This document shows positions 21,181 through 30,737 of a stretch of 64,000 nt of DNA, piece by piece (position 1 is the stretch's first letter; every line of letters starts with the position of its first letter). The position numbers and the translations under genes were made by a program. Source of the stretch: Onchidella celtica. Lineage: Eukaryota > Mollusca > Gastropoda > Systellommatophora > Onchidiidae. The notes below the pieces were generated by a model, which had not been told where the DNA came from, did not search any database, and worked only from the letters and a program-made list of their open reading frames with translations. Where the stretch lies: positions 12,499,633-12,563,632 of the forward strand of contig OZ007583.1 in the NCBI GenBank assembly GCA_963931925.1. Reading direction: 5' to 3'.

Positions 21181-21909
21181 TTAATAGTATCTAATTTGAG
21201 CATCTGTAACAGATGCAACACTAAATCGTATTCTACTAATTGCATGTTTTTTAGGAAAAGTTAAATAAGGCCATTTTGTGTTGGGTTCAATTTTAAGCAA
21301 AGGTTTTTTTTTTATAACTTTTATATATTCTTCATTTTTTTCTTTATTAAAAACATCGAAAATCAAAACCATGCTTTCCATATTACTTAATAAAAGATCT
21401 TGATCTTTAGGATTATAAAACTTAAAAAGAATATAACCTCTCTCTTCAGATTTTTTCACAACAAAATAACCTTTTCCATTAATTCTTTCATAATCTACAT
21501 CTCCAACCTTAGGCATTACGTCCATTAAACTATTTGATTTATAAAATAATGAATTATTGCTATTCAAAACTGGTTTAATATCAATATCCCATTCAGTTTT
21601 TTTAGGAAATTCAACTCTTTTATACAGTCCATTATTCATTAATTGAAAACAATATAAACTATTTATTTCTCCTGTAGATAAAAAACCTTCAACATTTTAA
21701 AAATCTTCTAAGTTAGCTGCATGGCTATTAAACGGAGTAATTTTCATAGATTCAATAACAGATCTGCGAATTCGTCGATCAGAGTTGTGCTCATCATCAG
21801 AACTGAGATCATCAGCAAAACTGAGATCTAGTTGATCCGAGCTAAGATCTAGTTGATCAATGTTAATTTCTATATCATCAGCAAAGCTGCGACTTCGTCG
21901 ATCATCCAT
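21181..21909 (-). pseudogene. Polinton protein of unknown function, paralog 2, with an in-frame stop
   Basis: The frame runs from ATG 21909 to 21181 with one in-frame TAA at codon 71 (about 21697). I treat the two halves as one gene because the sequence on both sides matches the upstream neighbour: AANLEDF then NVEGF here, AANLDDLENVEGF there, and SRIRFSVASVTDAQIRYY here against HRIRFTQLPVTLDEINYL there. The N-terminal 45 residues are an Asp/Ser-rich low-complexity stretch made of several copies of the hairpin motif (21758-21903). No function is known to me. Confidence 0.6.
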
Positions 21910-21913
21910 TTTT

Positions 21914-22744
21914 TTACAAATAATTTATTTCATCTAAAGTTACTGGTAATTGTGTAAACCTTATACGATGAATCATAAACTCTTTGTAAATGAGAATATT
22001 TTTAAAACTAACATCATCGTCTCCTTTTTCGGTTGTCAGTTCATTAAGATTATTTCGGATTTTGTAATCATCTTTTTGTTTTTTTACAATTATTCGAAAA
22101 TCTTTTGAATCATTTTCCGAATAACTTATTTGTAATCCATCCATAATTTCTAATTTGTTATCAAAAGATTCTAAAATTTTACCTTCAATAATTACAGTTG
22201 AACCTATCGGTAATTCTTCAAGAATCTTTTTTTCATTCTCAAATTCACAATTAAAAGTTAGAATGGTGCGTGGCTCGTCCTTACCGTTTGAAAGATAATA
22301 TTCCTCATCATAGCGTTTTAAAACTGTTGTCTCTCTATATCTAGGAAGTGGAACCAAACTTCCTATAATTCGACCAGAGTTGTAAACTTTCAGTAACATT
22401 TTGTTATTTCCTTTAGTTGATACTTTATCACTTCTTAATTGAATATCAACATCCGATTCATGTTTGGCTGGTATAACTTTAAGTTTTCCATCAACATTTA
22501 TAAGATTCACAGGTTTATCTTTTACTTCACTTATAAATTTAGGAGGTGGGGAATCTACAATTTCATTTCTAACATATATACCTTCTTCATTTAATTTGAA
22601 CCAATATATAGCATCTTTATTTCCATTTTCATTAAAACCTTCTACATTTTCTAAATCATCTAGATTGGCTGCATACCTATGAAATGGAATAAGAGTTGTT
22701 GATGAAATGTCTCCGCTGGGCATAAGGCCAAACTTATCCACCAT
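21914..22744 (-). CDS. Polinton protein of unknown function, paralog 1 (276 aa)
   Basis: An uninterrupted 276-codon frame between the protease and its paralog. It is acidic-to-neutral and predicted mostly beta from its alternating hydrophobic pattern, with no membrane segment or recognisable catalytic motif. It shares N-terminal (PFHRYAANLDDLENVEGF) and C-terminal (IHRIRFTQLPVTLDEINYL) blocks with the gene that follows, so the two arose by tandem duplication. Its position among capsid genes suggests a virion component, but that is a guess. Confidence 0.6.
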   Translation of the reverse strand: MVDKFGLMPSGDISSTTLIPFHRYAANLDDLENVEGFNENGNKDAIYWFKLNEEGIYVRNEIVDSPPPKFISEVKDKPVNLINVDGKLKVIPAKHESDVDIQLRSDKVSTKGNNKMLLKVYNSGRIIGSLVPLPRYRETTVLKRYDEEYYLSNGKDEPRTILTFNCEFENEKKILEELPIGSTVIIEGKILESFDNKLEIMDGLQISYSENDSKDFRIIVKKQKDDYKIRNNLNELTTEKGDDDVSFKNILIYKEFMIHRIRFTQLPVTLDEINYL

Positions 22745-22774
22745 TTTTCAAGAAAAAAATTTATATAGGCTTTC

Positions 22775-23197
22775 TTAATACAAACTATTAATAATTTCTT
22801 GAAAACTTTTTCCTTCTGATAATTCTTTTAAAACATACAAACACAAATGCCCACAAATTACTGTGTTAGGATCTTGTACTTGATTAGTAGAATATTGAAT
22901 ATCTCCTTTTTTCTCTCTAAGATATTTGATTATTTCTAAAGGAGGTTGAATTCCATAACTGTCAAAATAAATTTTAATGTCTTCGTCACGGTCTTTGACC
23001 TTGGTTACACCAGCAAAGCCAAGGCGATACCAAGTGACCCAATGAGTTCCTCCTTTCGTTCCATCACCTAAGTTCAGTATTCCACATTCTTTTCTTCTCA
23101 GTTTTTCAGGTAATTCAGTTCTTAAAAACACACTTCTAAAATTAGGAATTTTTAATTTCTTAACAGCTTTTAAAATATCGAAATTGGATAGTGCCAT
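22775..23197 (-). CDS. PRO: Adenain-like cysteine protease (140 aa)
   Basis: A C5/C48-type protease expected to mature the capsid proteins. The start ATG at 23197 has the TTTAAAATGG context. The catalytic histidine is H52 in GTHWVTWY, the acidic residue D79 in YFDSYG, the oxyanion glutamine probably Q108 and the nucleophile C115 in VICGHLC; the Q-to-C spacing of seven matches adenovirus protease. The frame is uninterrupted. Residues 59-72 (LGFAGVTKVKDRDE) form an insert between the histidine and aspartate strands that looks longer than usual, and the DNA there has a faint resemblance to the hairpin motif. Confidence 0.85.
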   Translation of the reverse strand: MALSNFDILKAVKKLKIPNFRSVFLRTELPEKLRRKECGILNLGDGTKGGTHWVTWYRLGFAGVTKVKDRDEDIKIYFDSYGIQPPLEIIKYLREKKGDIQYSTNQVQDPNTVICGHLCLYVLKELSEGKSFQEIINSLY

Positions 23198-23228
23198 TTT
23201 AAATGGTTTTCTTTTAAAGAAATGCTCT

Positions 23229-23536
23229 TCAAATTTCTCTAATATGAAATCTTATGACGACAGTTTCTCCTCTTAAATTTAAAGGTTTATCATTTTGATC
23301 TGTAATTTTAATCTCTAAGTTATTTATCGTTTTCATAGCTATTGGCAGATTTTTAGGTTTTTCAACTATTTTATATCCCGGAGATATATTTGGGAAAAAA
23401 GAATAAATAACCGGAACGGGTGTACCATTAACTATACTTCCGTTTATGATATTCAAATGAACTAGAATACTATTAACGCTAAGAATGTTTACAATGTTTT
23501 CAGATTCATGAGTTCCCGATTCATATATTTCATGAT
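23229..23536 (-). pseudogene. Putative Polinton minor capsid protein, C-terminal part
   Basis: The frame from the LTR border to the stop at 23229 encodes the second half of the gene that begins at 24917. Conserved blocks are VIYSFFPNISPGYKIVEKP and the ending LRGETVVIRFHI. The first codons after the 5-bp target duplication are in phase with 24602. Assignment as the penton-type (single jelly-roll) capsid protein is inferred from size and neighbours; I am not certain of it. Confidence 0.55.
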
Positions 23537-24596
23537 TGTCAACGTTCGAGGTGAGTAAGGTCTTGGGGATAATAGCGCATTCGACTAATCGAAAGGCCAC
23601 TCACACTCGTCCAGGCACAATCATAATAATTAATAACACACTCGAATATATATATCAGGCCTGAAGGGCCATACTACTTTATTACTACGGATACAATAGG
23701 TATGATTGCAGATACAATAAATATGGTTGCAGATACAATAGATAGGATTGCAGAATACAATAAATATGGTTGCAGATACAATAGATAGGATTGCAGATAT
23801 AATATATAGGACTGTCTTAATTAGTGGCTACATCAAAGCCCCGTTGTGGGAACTCCAGCTTGTCGCTGAACTTATTAACTGTAATTCAAAAGTTCTAATC
23901 TCACATGGGATACAACTAAGGCGTTCAATATAAAATGAGATACAATATCTACGTACTACGTCTACAAAAGATTATTTTTCTATGAATGACTTCAATACTT
24001 CTTTCTTTCCACACACACTATCATTCTACACTGTATTAATCCTGTCTCTATTGTGAGGATTGCCAGGTGGCTTTCCTACTACTCAGCTTCGTCACTGGGC
24101 TGATCTAGTAATTCCTGTCTCTATTGTGTGGACTTATGGATTGCCTACCATTATACGCTCGTAGCCAAGTACGAGCGTAGATCCAAAGGACACGGTTCGC
24201 ACTTTTGGCCTAGTGAGACGAGGCGTTTATCAATTCTCTGGATGACGACACGGTCACTCCACTTCGACTTCACTTGTATCTATTCTGTCTGTGCTCGACT
24301 CCTATTGTCAGGCCCTGGAGCTCGAGCAGAGAGGAACCTCACTGGATCGAATGATTTCCACAGCCGTTCTCTGCTTAAACAATGGCGACTTAAGCTTATA
24401 TACCTCCAGCCAAACCCCGTGAAAGTTTCTTGTCTCACCTTCCGAAATCATGCCGGGTTCACGTGCCCCGTGCATTGCTTACACAACCCACCGCCTTAAG
24501 GCGTGAGTCCACTAACCTATAAAATCCCACCTTTTTATTCTAAGGGTCGGATCACCCTAACACTACTCACTGGATCCCAAAAATGAGATCATGACA
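23537..24596 (-). mobile_element. Solo LTR inserted in the putative minor capsid gene
   Basis: The 1060-bp segment has TG...CA ends (plus strand TGTCAACGTT ... GATCATGACA) and perfect 5-bp ATGAT copies at 23532-23536 and 24597-24601. On the minus strand it starts TGTCATGATC, like the LTR at 9995, and has a TATA-like GGTATATAAGC near 24400, which supports minus orientation. It includes short tandem repeats of a GATACAATAGRTATGATTGCA type (23690-23800). No gene is seen. Confidence 0.85.
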
Positions 24597-24601
24597 ATGA
24601 T

Positions 24602-24917
24602 GAAATCCTAATAAATCAGCTAAGGTATTGTTTTCTTTAAAACGTACTTTATAATCTTGTTTGATTGTTATAATAGATTTTAAAGTTTGATTATTTGGTT
24701 CGATTTTTATAGCATCACCAATCAGGTTTTGAATTGCAGTGTTTAAAGCTTTAATTTCATAAGCGCCTGTTATTATATACACTTTTTGCCAAGTTGAACC
24801 ATCATAAAACTCTATCATATTGTTTTCCTCGTGGACATTGGGGAAATAATAGTAAGTTTCTAAATTAACTAAGGCGATTTCATAATGTTTATCCCTGTCT
24901 AATTCTAAAGGAGGCAT
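24602..24917 (-). pseudogene. Putative Polinton minor capsid protein, N-terminal part
   Basis: The start at 24917 encodes MPPLELDRDKHYEIALVN, a conserved opening in animal Polinton proteins, followed by ETYYYFPNV, a GAYEIKALN block and ADLLGF. The frame then runs into the solo LTR. With the 23229-23536 part the total is about 207 codons, a plausible single-jelly-roll size. The frame is continuous across the insertion, so the LTR is the only visible lesion. Confidence 0.6.
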
Positions 24918-24965
24918 AAATACTGTCGTAAAAGTGGTTTTATTATTACTAACAACAATTTGCTG

Positions 24966-25031
24966 TTAAAATTTTGATCTTGTGTCTTTAGCAATTTCTC
25001 TTAACATATCGAAGGTAGAACTCTGATCCAT
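24966..25031 (-). CDS. Tiny conserved-context peptide (21 aa)
   Basis: ATG at 25031 to TAA at 24966, with residues MDQSSTFDMLREIAKDTRSK near the start. I include it because its ATG has the same upstream block (TTTTTATTCYATTAAAATG) as the MSFLK gene at 3953 and because it fits the gap between the minor capsid and ATPase genes. It could be a small virion peptide or chance. Confidence 0.4.
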   Translation of the reverse strand: MDQSSTFDMLREIAKDTRSKF

Positions 25032-25047
25032 TTTAATAGAATAAAAA

Positions 25048-25845
25048 TCACGGTATGTAAAATGTATCAAATTTATATCTATGTTTACCAATATCACTAG
25101 AATTATCAATTACCAGAAATCCGTGAGGTTTTTCCCAACATTTTTTACAGAGTTTTTGAAAATCTTCTAATGTCATATCATTACTTACATGGTCATTATA
25201 AATATGTTGAAGATTTTTCAAGTCTTGTTTAAATAAACAGAGAAAATTTGCGTTTTCTCTTATTGTTTGTCTCGGTAATTTAAAATAATTTTGAGCTAGG
25301 TAGAAACAGTCAACATTGTTATGCCTTCCTCTACAATAATAGTCTTCGCATTTGTTTTGTTTCTCCAATAAGATATAATCAAATATTATTAAATTCTTAT
25401 TTTCTGAATTTAACTCATTTGGATCTGGAACATCCTCACTATTTTTGTAAAATTGGCTATTGATTGGTTTTATGTTAGCTTTGCGTTGTCTTTGACAAAC
25501 ATTATGTGTATTTTGTTTTCCAATTTCTTCTAAAAACTGATAAGGAGAAATATTTTTTTTTATACAATAATCTTTTTTATTGAATAATTTAAATATAACA
25601 TCTTTAGGTAGATTCTGTTCAAAACCTGTTTTTACAATCCTGTACTCAGGTTGAAGTAAACTCTTTCCAAAAACAAATAACTGGTTGTAGTCAAGGCAGC
25701 CGTCTTTTAAAAGTAGATTCAATAATAGATTAGTTTTTCCACATCCGCTCTTTCCTACTATAATTCCTCTTATACTCTTAGGTAACAAAGGATTATTTTT
25801 TCTATTTGTTAAATTATCATTCCAAGTGAGATTTGTTACGTCCAT
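25048..25845 (-). CDS. ATPase: FtsK/HerA-type genome-packaging ATPase (265 aa)
   Basis: Would pump element DNA into the capsid. The start at 25845 follows TTTTTAAAATGG. Walker A is GKSGCGKT at residues 31-38. Walker B is NLIIFDYIL, with D156 present but tyrosine at 157, where an acidic residue is normally expected; one base change (GAT to TAT) would explain it. Downstream blocks CEDYYCRGRHNNVDCFYLAQ and LPRQTIRENANF are strongly conserved in Polinton ATPases. The frame is uninterrupted and of usual length, so activity may be lost through a single residue. Confidence 0.85.
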   Translation of the reverse strand: MDVTNLTWNDNLTNRKNNPLLPKSIRGIIVGKSGCGKTNLLLNLLLKDGCLDYNQLFVFGKSLLQPEYRIVKTGFEQNLPKDVIFKLFNKKDYCIKKNISPYQFLEEIGKQNTHNVCQRQRKANIKPINSQFYKNSEDVPDPNELNSENKNLIIFDYILLEKQNKCEDYYCRGRHNNVDCFYLAQNYFKLPRQTIRENANFLCLFKQDLKNLQHIYNDHVSNDMTLEDFQKLCKKCWEKPHGFLVIDNSSDIGKHRYKFDTFYIP

Positions 25846-26305
25846 TTTAAAAAGGAAAGAAAATGAAGAACTAGTAGGAAATAACTGTTGTCGTCTTAAA
25901 AATAGTGTTGTATTTTCTTAGTTATGTCCTATGCCAGGGTTTAGCCAACAATACGGATGTGTGTAGGGGGAGTGTGTGTGTAAGGGAGTTGTGTGGGAAC
26001 CATTCATTTGTGAGCTACTAAGTGGTAGCACTTGAAATGTGACCTCCGTGTTTATCGATTGTGTCGTGTTACTAGTGGTAGCACTTGAACTGTGAGAAGC
26101 ACTTGAACTGTGTGAGAGAGTGGGGAACCATTCATCATTTGTTGATTTGCTCGGGACCCCCCAAAACACTAAGTGACATTCGTTTCTATTAACAGAATGC
26201 CAACAAAGTCTAAATGGGGGTCATAACCCTCTAATGGAGGGTTTGACCGAGCAGAGGAAGAGAAGCGGGTACTGAGTTGCAGTTGCTAAAGCCGTGGTGT
26301 TATTG
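25846..26305. other. Polinton edge and low-information sequence
   Basis: Composition shifts from AT-rich to balanced near 25.92 kb, the inferred Polinton border. Two GTAGCACTTGAA-type repeats lie at 26027-26115. I see no convincing gene. Confidence 0.4.
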
Positions 26306-26480
26306 TTTATCTTGGATACGGTGATCATACATGATCGCGGTTGCTAGGCTGCTGACGTAGATGTTTATCTTGGATATGGTGATCATACATGATCGCGGTT
26401 GCTAGGCTGATGAGGAAGGTGTTTATCTTGGATACGGTGATCATACATGATCGCGGTTGCTAGGCTGATGAGGAAGGTGT
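26306..26480. repeat. 58-bp minisatellite, about three copies
   Basis: CTTGGATA(C/T)GGTGATCATAC recurs at 26311, 26369 and 26427, giving a 58-bp period. Each unit contains the self-complementary run CATACATGATCGCGGTTGC. It lies just downstream of the broken gene at 26516. Confidence 0.85.
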
Positions 26481-26515
26481 TTACATGAAGAATCCCGTTG
26501 CTGGGCTGGTGTTTC

Positions 26516-27402
26516 CTAATTTTCCTTTGACTGCTGCAAATCAGGTGTAGGGGTGATTTCAAATGTCTGGCTCCAAAAATTACGAAACTCGTCTATTTTC
26601 AACATTTCCTCAATTTCCTTTCGTTTGTTGTATACATCGTTGAAAGGAAGACCAAGACGTCGAAACTGTTGAAACGGACCCAATAAAACACCAAGTTGAC
26701 GGACCTTTCTTGCATGAGAAGCAGAAATGTTGATAGTGGTTGTCAACTAAGCGTCCCAAGAACTTGTTACTTTTCCTGCAATCTTCTGCTCTGTGTAAAA
26801 TTTGAAGAGGATGTTTAACAGACAACCAAAATGTATATTAAACATCATGCTCTGTGCATTCTGTCGGTTTAGATGTCTGTAGGCTCTCTTTAGTTTAGAA
26901 ACAGCGTCTTCAATAGATAAGAATTGAATACCAACAAAAGCATCTCTGTTTATTTCTAGCTTCATGTCTTGAAGATAGGAAACAAAATACTCATGTAATC
27001 CTCGTGGTGTCAATTGCGTCTTCTGTTTTTTTCCTGATTTTTTCCTAAACAAATCATCTAATGTCCTCTTTGGTCTTTTTGGTAGATGAAACGGTCCCGT
27101 AGTTTCCGCTTGTTGAATAAGTTGACATATTCTTTGATGATAGTCCAAATGCTCCTTTAGCACATTTAATTCCTCTTGATTCCACGGATATGAAGGTTGA
27201 GAAGTTTGAAGTTCTGATGGTGTCGGAGGTGGCAAAGGAACATCCACTGCTTGTGCGAAATGTTGAGAAGTTGATGTCATTTCTTCTGGTAAAATTAAAG
27301 AATTTGTTTCTGTAGAATATTTCAAAAGTTCTCTATGTGCGATTAAATTTTCTTCTATTTCTCTATCTAAATCGTCGGTTGATACACTGTCTTGACACAG
27401 TT
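26516..27402 (-). pseudogene. Unknown protein with a conserved helical C-terminal domain, one in-frame stop
   Basis: A long frame from about 27402 to 26516 interrupted by a single in-frame TAG (26747-26749). The N-terminal part is proline/threonine-rich (VPLPPPTPSE) and includes a basic, possibly nuclear-localising run (KRPKRTLDDLFRKKSGKKQK). The C-terminal part reads as alpha-helical, with the block SASHARKVRQLGVLLGPF. I recall similar helical domains in mobile-element-associated proteins of aquatic invertebrates but cannot name a family. In-phase codons continue upstream of the first ATG (27325) to a candidate splice acceptor near 27403. An exon at 28047-28190 could belong to it. Confidence 0.45.
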
Positions 27403-27477
27403 ATTCACACGCTGAAAATGTTAAGTCTTTCCTCAACGAAGCACAAAGAGAAAATGAGCTTTGGCCGGGGAAACACT

Positions 27478-27615
27478 AGTATTCATTTATCTTCCTCATT
27501 ATTTTCTTCCTGTTTCGACAAAATGGAAAAACCTCGTGGTACACAAAGGGTTGTAGTTAGTCTTCATTTATCTTCCTCATTATTTTCTTCCTGCTTCGAC
27601 AAATGGAAAAACCTG
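27478..27615. repeat. Two-copy tandem duplication, about 80 bp
   Basis: The block TCATTTATCTTCCTCATT...TTCGACAAAATGGAAAAACC occurs at about 27482 and again at about 27563 with few differences. No role is evident. Confidence 0.7.
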
Positions 27616-27842
27616 TCGGCAGGTTTTCTGTAGAAGGGATTCTCAAACTCTCTCAAACTCGGGAGTTTTAGGGGAGTTTATTTTTTTGAAAAAGCTTATG
27701 TGTTTTAAAAGGTGGTCTAAAAAGGGACATTGCTGGTTCTCTATTTTTGTGTATTAATAGAGGGTGAATTTTGTAATATTTTTTTTTAAAGGTTGCATTT
27801 TTTAAAATTTTAAAGGGTGAGTCCAAGGCGTCCCAAATCTAT

Positions 27843-27845
27843 ACT

Positions 27846-27914
<69 letters not shown>

Positions 27915-27920
27915 CTATCT
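27843..27920. repeat. (CT)n microsatellite
   Basis: A nearly pure CT run of about 75 bp. Confidence 0.95.
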
Positions 27921-28046
27921 CTCTCAACAAATGTATAGTACCTACGTGTGTCAGTATGAGTTTTAAATGTTCCTTTTAATTAATTTAGGAAATTGGAGTG
28001 GTGTGTAGAAGAAATGTTATGCTGCAGGCCAAATCTGCTTTTCTAC

Positions 28047-28190
28047 CTTGCGGGCAAGGTGGCTGTGTCTTTTGGTGAGTAAGTGCTGGTGAGATTGGTG
28101 GCAATTTCCTTTGGTCAAGTGCTATTACTGCCCTTTCGTAGCTGGGGTAACGCAGCCGATATTCGACCACCTCTTTCCACAAATCATTCA
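28047..28190 (-). CDS. Candidate exon of unknown gene
   Basis: An open segment (NDLWKEVVEYRLRYPSYERA at its start) has a good acceptor on its 5' side (TTTGTATTTCAG just above 28190) and a possible donor (CAAG followed by GTAGAAAAG) near 28046. The exon phase would fit an acceptor near 27403, linking it with the broken gene at 26516-27402. Evidence is splice signals only. Confidence 0.3.
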
Positions 28191-29469
28191 CCTGAAATAC
28201 AAATATCAGTTTAAGATGATTTGGCTGATTTTTTAATATGCATTCGACGATAAAACCTCATTTTCATTAGTTAAATAGGTCATAATGGTAACAGGCTACC
28301 AATAGACTGTGCTTAACTCCAACCCCCAATCTAACTTTCCCAAACAATTGTGCAAGTGACTACCTGTCTAAGGCTATATTGAAAGACCATTTTATTTGAA
28401 CTGTTTTGTGTATGTAGAGTATGCCCACTCTTTGATTATTAAAGAATCTCAAATTACCACAGTAGGGTTTCTACTTTACACCTCTACGACTTCTTTACAT
28501 AAGATAATTATGACATCGAATAAGAAATCTTTCAATAAAGAAAGATTAAAAGTAAGCCATTCTTTTGCATCACCTCTTCTTTTTTGGTGTGTATGTTTTT
28601 TTACCTTAAGTGCTCTCTTGTTTGACAAAACGTTGAGCAGCATCGCCCTTTTTTGCTTTTTGGGTACAGTATTATCGTCTTTGGATGGCCATCGTCGTCT
28701 TCAATAGTTTCCTTGTCGCCATTTTCATTAAAATGAAGTGCTGCCAGGAATAACCGTCAATAAAAAGACCAAAGACCGGAGAGACATTATGAAATAAATG
28801 GCACGACCAACCTAGTTCATTGACTGCACTTAACCTCTGGTAACTCTAGCTCCAGTATATATATAATGTAAATATTAGTAGCTGCCAGCGCACCAGGAAA
28901 GACGAATTTTCAAATACTGAAGTCTGCGTTGTCCTCTGTTCTCAAGCCATTTAAGTCTTTTCGTTATTAGCTGGTGTAAATTCTGTATTTTCCATGTCAT
29001 CCGAGTTCCAAGTTGTCACAGATATTAAATAAATTCAATTATTTATAGAAATACCTAACAGACCTAATATAAATCATCGTTATATAATAGAGATAATAAT
29101 TATGTAATAAGGTCAACAAGAAACAAGTCAACAACAACAACAACAAAACCTTCAATATTTTTTTGTCTGCCAGAGGCGGCAAGATCAGGCCCATTATAAA
29201 ACAAAAGGCCCAGGGGCTCAATTTGTTAGGTATTTCAGTAATCGGCCAGTAATCGAGTGGAGTTTGGTTGATGAAGACAGTATATCAAGAGAGGTGATGA
29301 AGTAAAATTAACAAGGCGTCTAGTGTTGGTTCTCTTTACTTAAGAGATTGAAACTGGTAGAAAATGGTGATTTTAAGCCAACTGCTCTTGACCCAAAATG
29401 CTCAATTAATACTGGGTTTTTGAATTCCAGCGTAAGCAGGTTTCACAGTACCTATCTATCTATCTATCT
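28191..29469. other. Non-coding stretch
   Basis: No supportable gene. About 28905-29010 resembles the 226-bp unit of the LINE 3' UTR (ATACTGAA...TGTTCTC...TTATTAGCTG in the same order) and may be a fragment of a related element. The rest is AT-rich unique-looking sequence with a short (TATC)n run at 29455-29473. Confidence 0.4.
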
Positions 29470-29474
29470 ATCAT

Positions 29475-30069
29475 TGTAGCGTCCCACTAGTTGGACGATC
29501 GATATTTTCTCACCCCTGCATGGCGAGTCTCACTCGGCGACCTTCCTCCCCCCCCCCCCTCTCGCCAGCAAGGCCGGTATTTCTCTTTGATGTCTCGCTG
29601 TGTGGCTTGTTTGTTTCACTGTAGAAAATCTAGAAGGTCTAGAAGGTACTGCAGTATCCGAGATTACGCTAGGTCGACCTTGAGTGATGTAATTCTGTGA
29701 CGTGTCTGTGTACGATTGGGTGGCTTGTATGTGTCCCGAACGATCTAAGTCTGTCTCGTGCTTATGGGGCGGTTAAGCCGCTTCCTGAACGTTCCTGGAC
29801 AGAATATATATTATAAGGAGGGCCAGGCGAGTAGGAGGTGTGCAAATCCAGTCGTAGTCAGATGTATTATAGTGCCTTCCCGGCTAGGTGTGAGTAACTT
29901 GTGGATATCAGCTCTTGTTTACAGTTATTAAACGTTAGTATTAAGTGTTCATCGGATCCTGTTATTTATTTCTACAACAGTTCGAGACAGTTTCGTTTTT
30001 TAGGGGTAGACGATCAGTTCATCTGACTCTCCCCATCATAACGTGCTGAAATTTGCATCAACTGTTACA
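29475..30069 (+). mobile_element. Gypsy-type solo LTR inside an (ATCT)n microsatellite
   Basis: A 595-bp segment starting TGTAGCGTCCCAC and ending CAACTGTTACA, with perfect ATCAT duplications at 29470-29474 and 30070-30074. It resembles the 3' LTR at 2504-3124 in its start, the TATATATTATAAGG region, the ACAGTTATTAAAC block, and the TAACGTGCT and CTGTTACA end. So it comes from a sister family of the gypsy element at the window start. Confidence 0.88.
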
Positions 30070-30399
<330 letters not shown>

Positions 30400-30400
<1 letters not shown>

Positions 30401-30487
30401 CAGTCTGCCTGCCTGCCTGCCCTCCTATATGCTCGTCTGTCTGTTTATGTCTGTCATTCCCTACTTCTCCCTCCCTTTCTCTCCATA

Positions 30488-30520
<33 letters not shown>

Positions 30521-30696
30521 CTCCCATCTTTGATTCGTTTTCATGTCATTCTCCTGTTTCTTTTCTTTTCTCCTTCTCTCTACCCCCTACGCCCCAATCC
30601 CCTTTATAATTCACTTCTTAACTTTCCATTCTTTTTCTATATTTTCTTTCTCTATTATTTTCTTTTATTTTTTTCTAAAGTTTTTTTTTGTCTCAG

Positions 30697-30737
<41 letters not shown>

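Larger units (their letters stand above)
3125..25900. mobile_element. Degraded Polinton/Maverick (adintovirus-like) element, nested with later insertions
   Basis: The AT-rich block carries the diagnostic Polinton gene set: protein-primed PolB, retroviral-type integrase, adenain-like protease, packaging ATPase and a double-jelly-roll capsid protein, plus a phospholipase A2 gene. After subtracting the later insertions (solo LTRs, Helitron, LINE, SINE) about 12 kb of the original element remains, within the usual range for adintovirus-like elements. The left end is cut by the gypsy element and I could not find terminal inverted repeats. The right border near 25.9 kb is inferred from the change in base composition after the ATPase gene. 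All virion-type genes except the polymerase and the small zinc-finger gene lie on the minus strand. Confidence 0.85.

Noticed and set aside
25918..26169. An 83-codon Ser/Thr-rich minus-strand frame
   Set aside because: Low complexity, derived from short GTAGCACTTGAA repeats, with no start context or domain.
5557..26749. Programmed readthrough or an altered genetic code explaining in-frame stops (5557, 20454, 21697, 26747)
   Set aside because: The stops are TGA, TAA, TAA and TAG with no common context, and the neighbouring genes have frameshifts and insertions. Ordinary decay is simpler.
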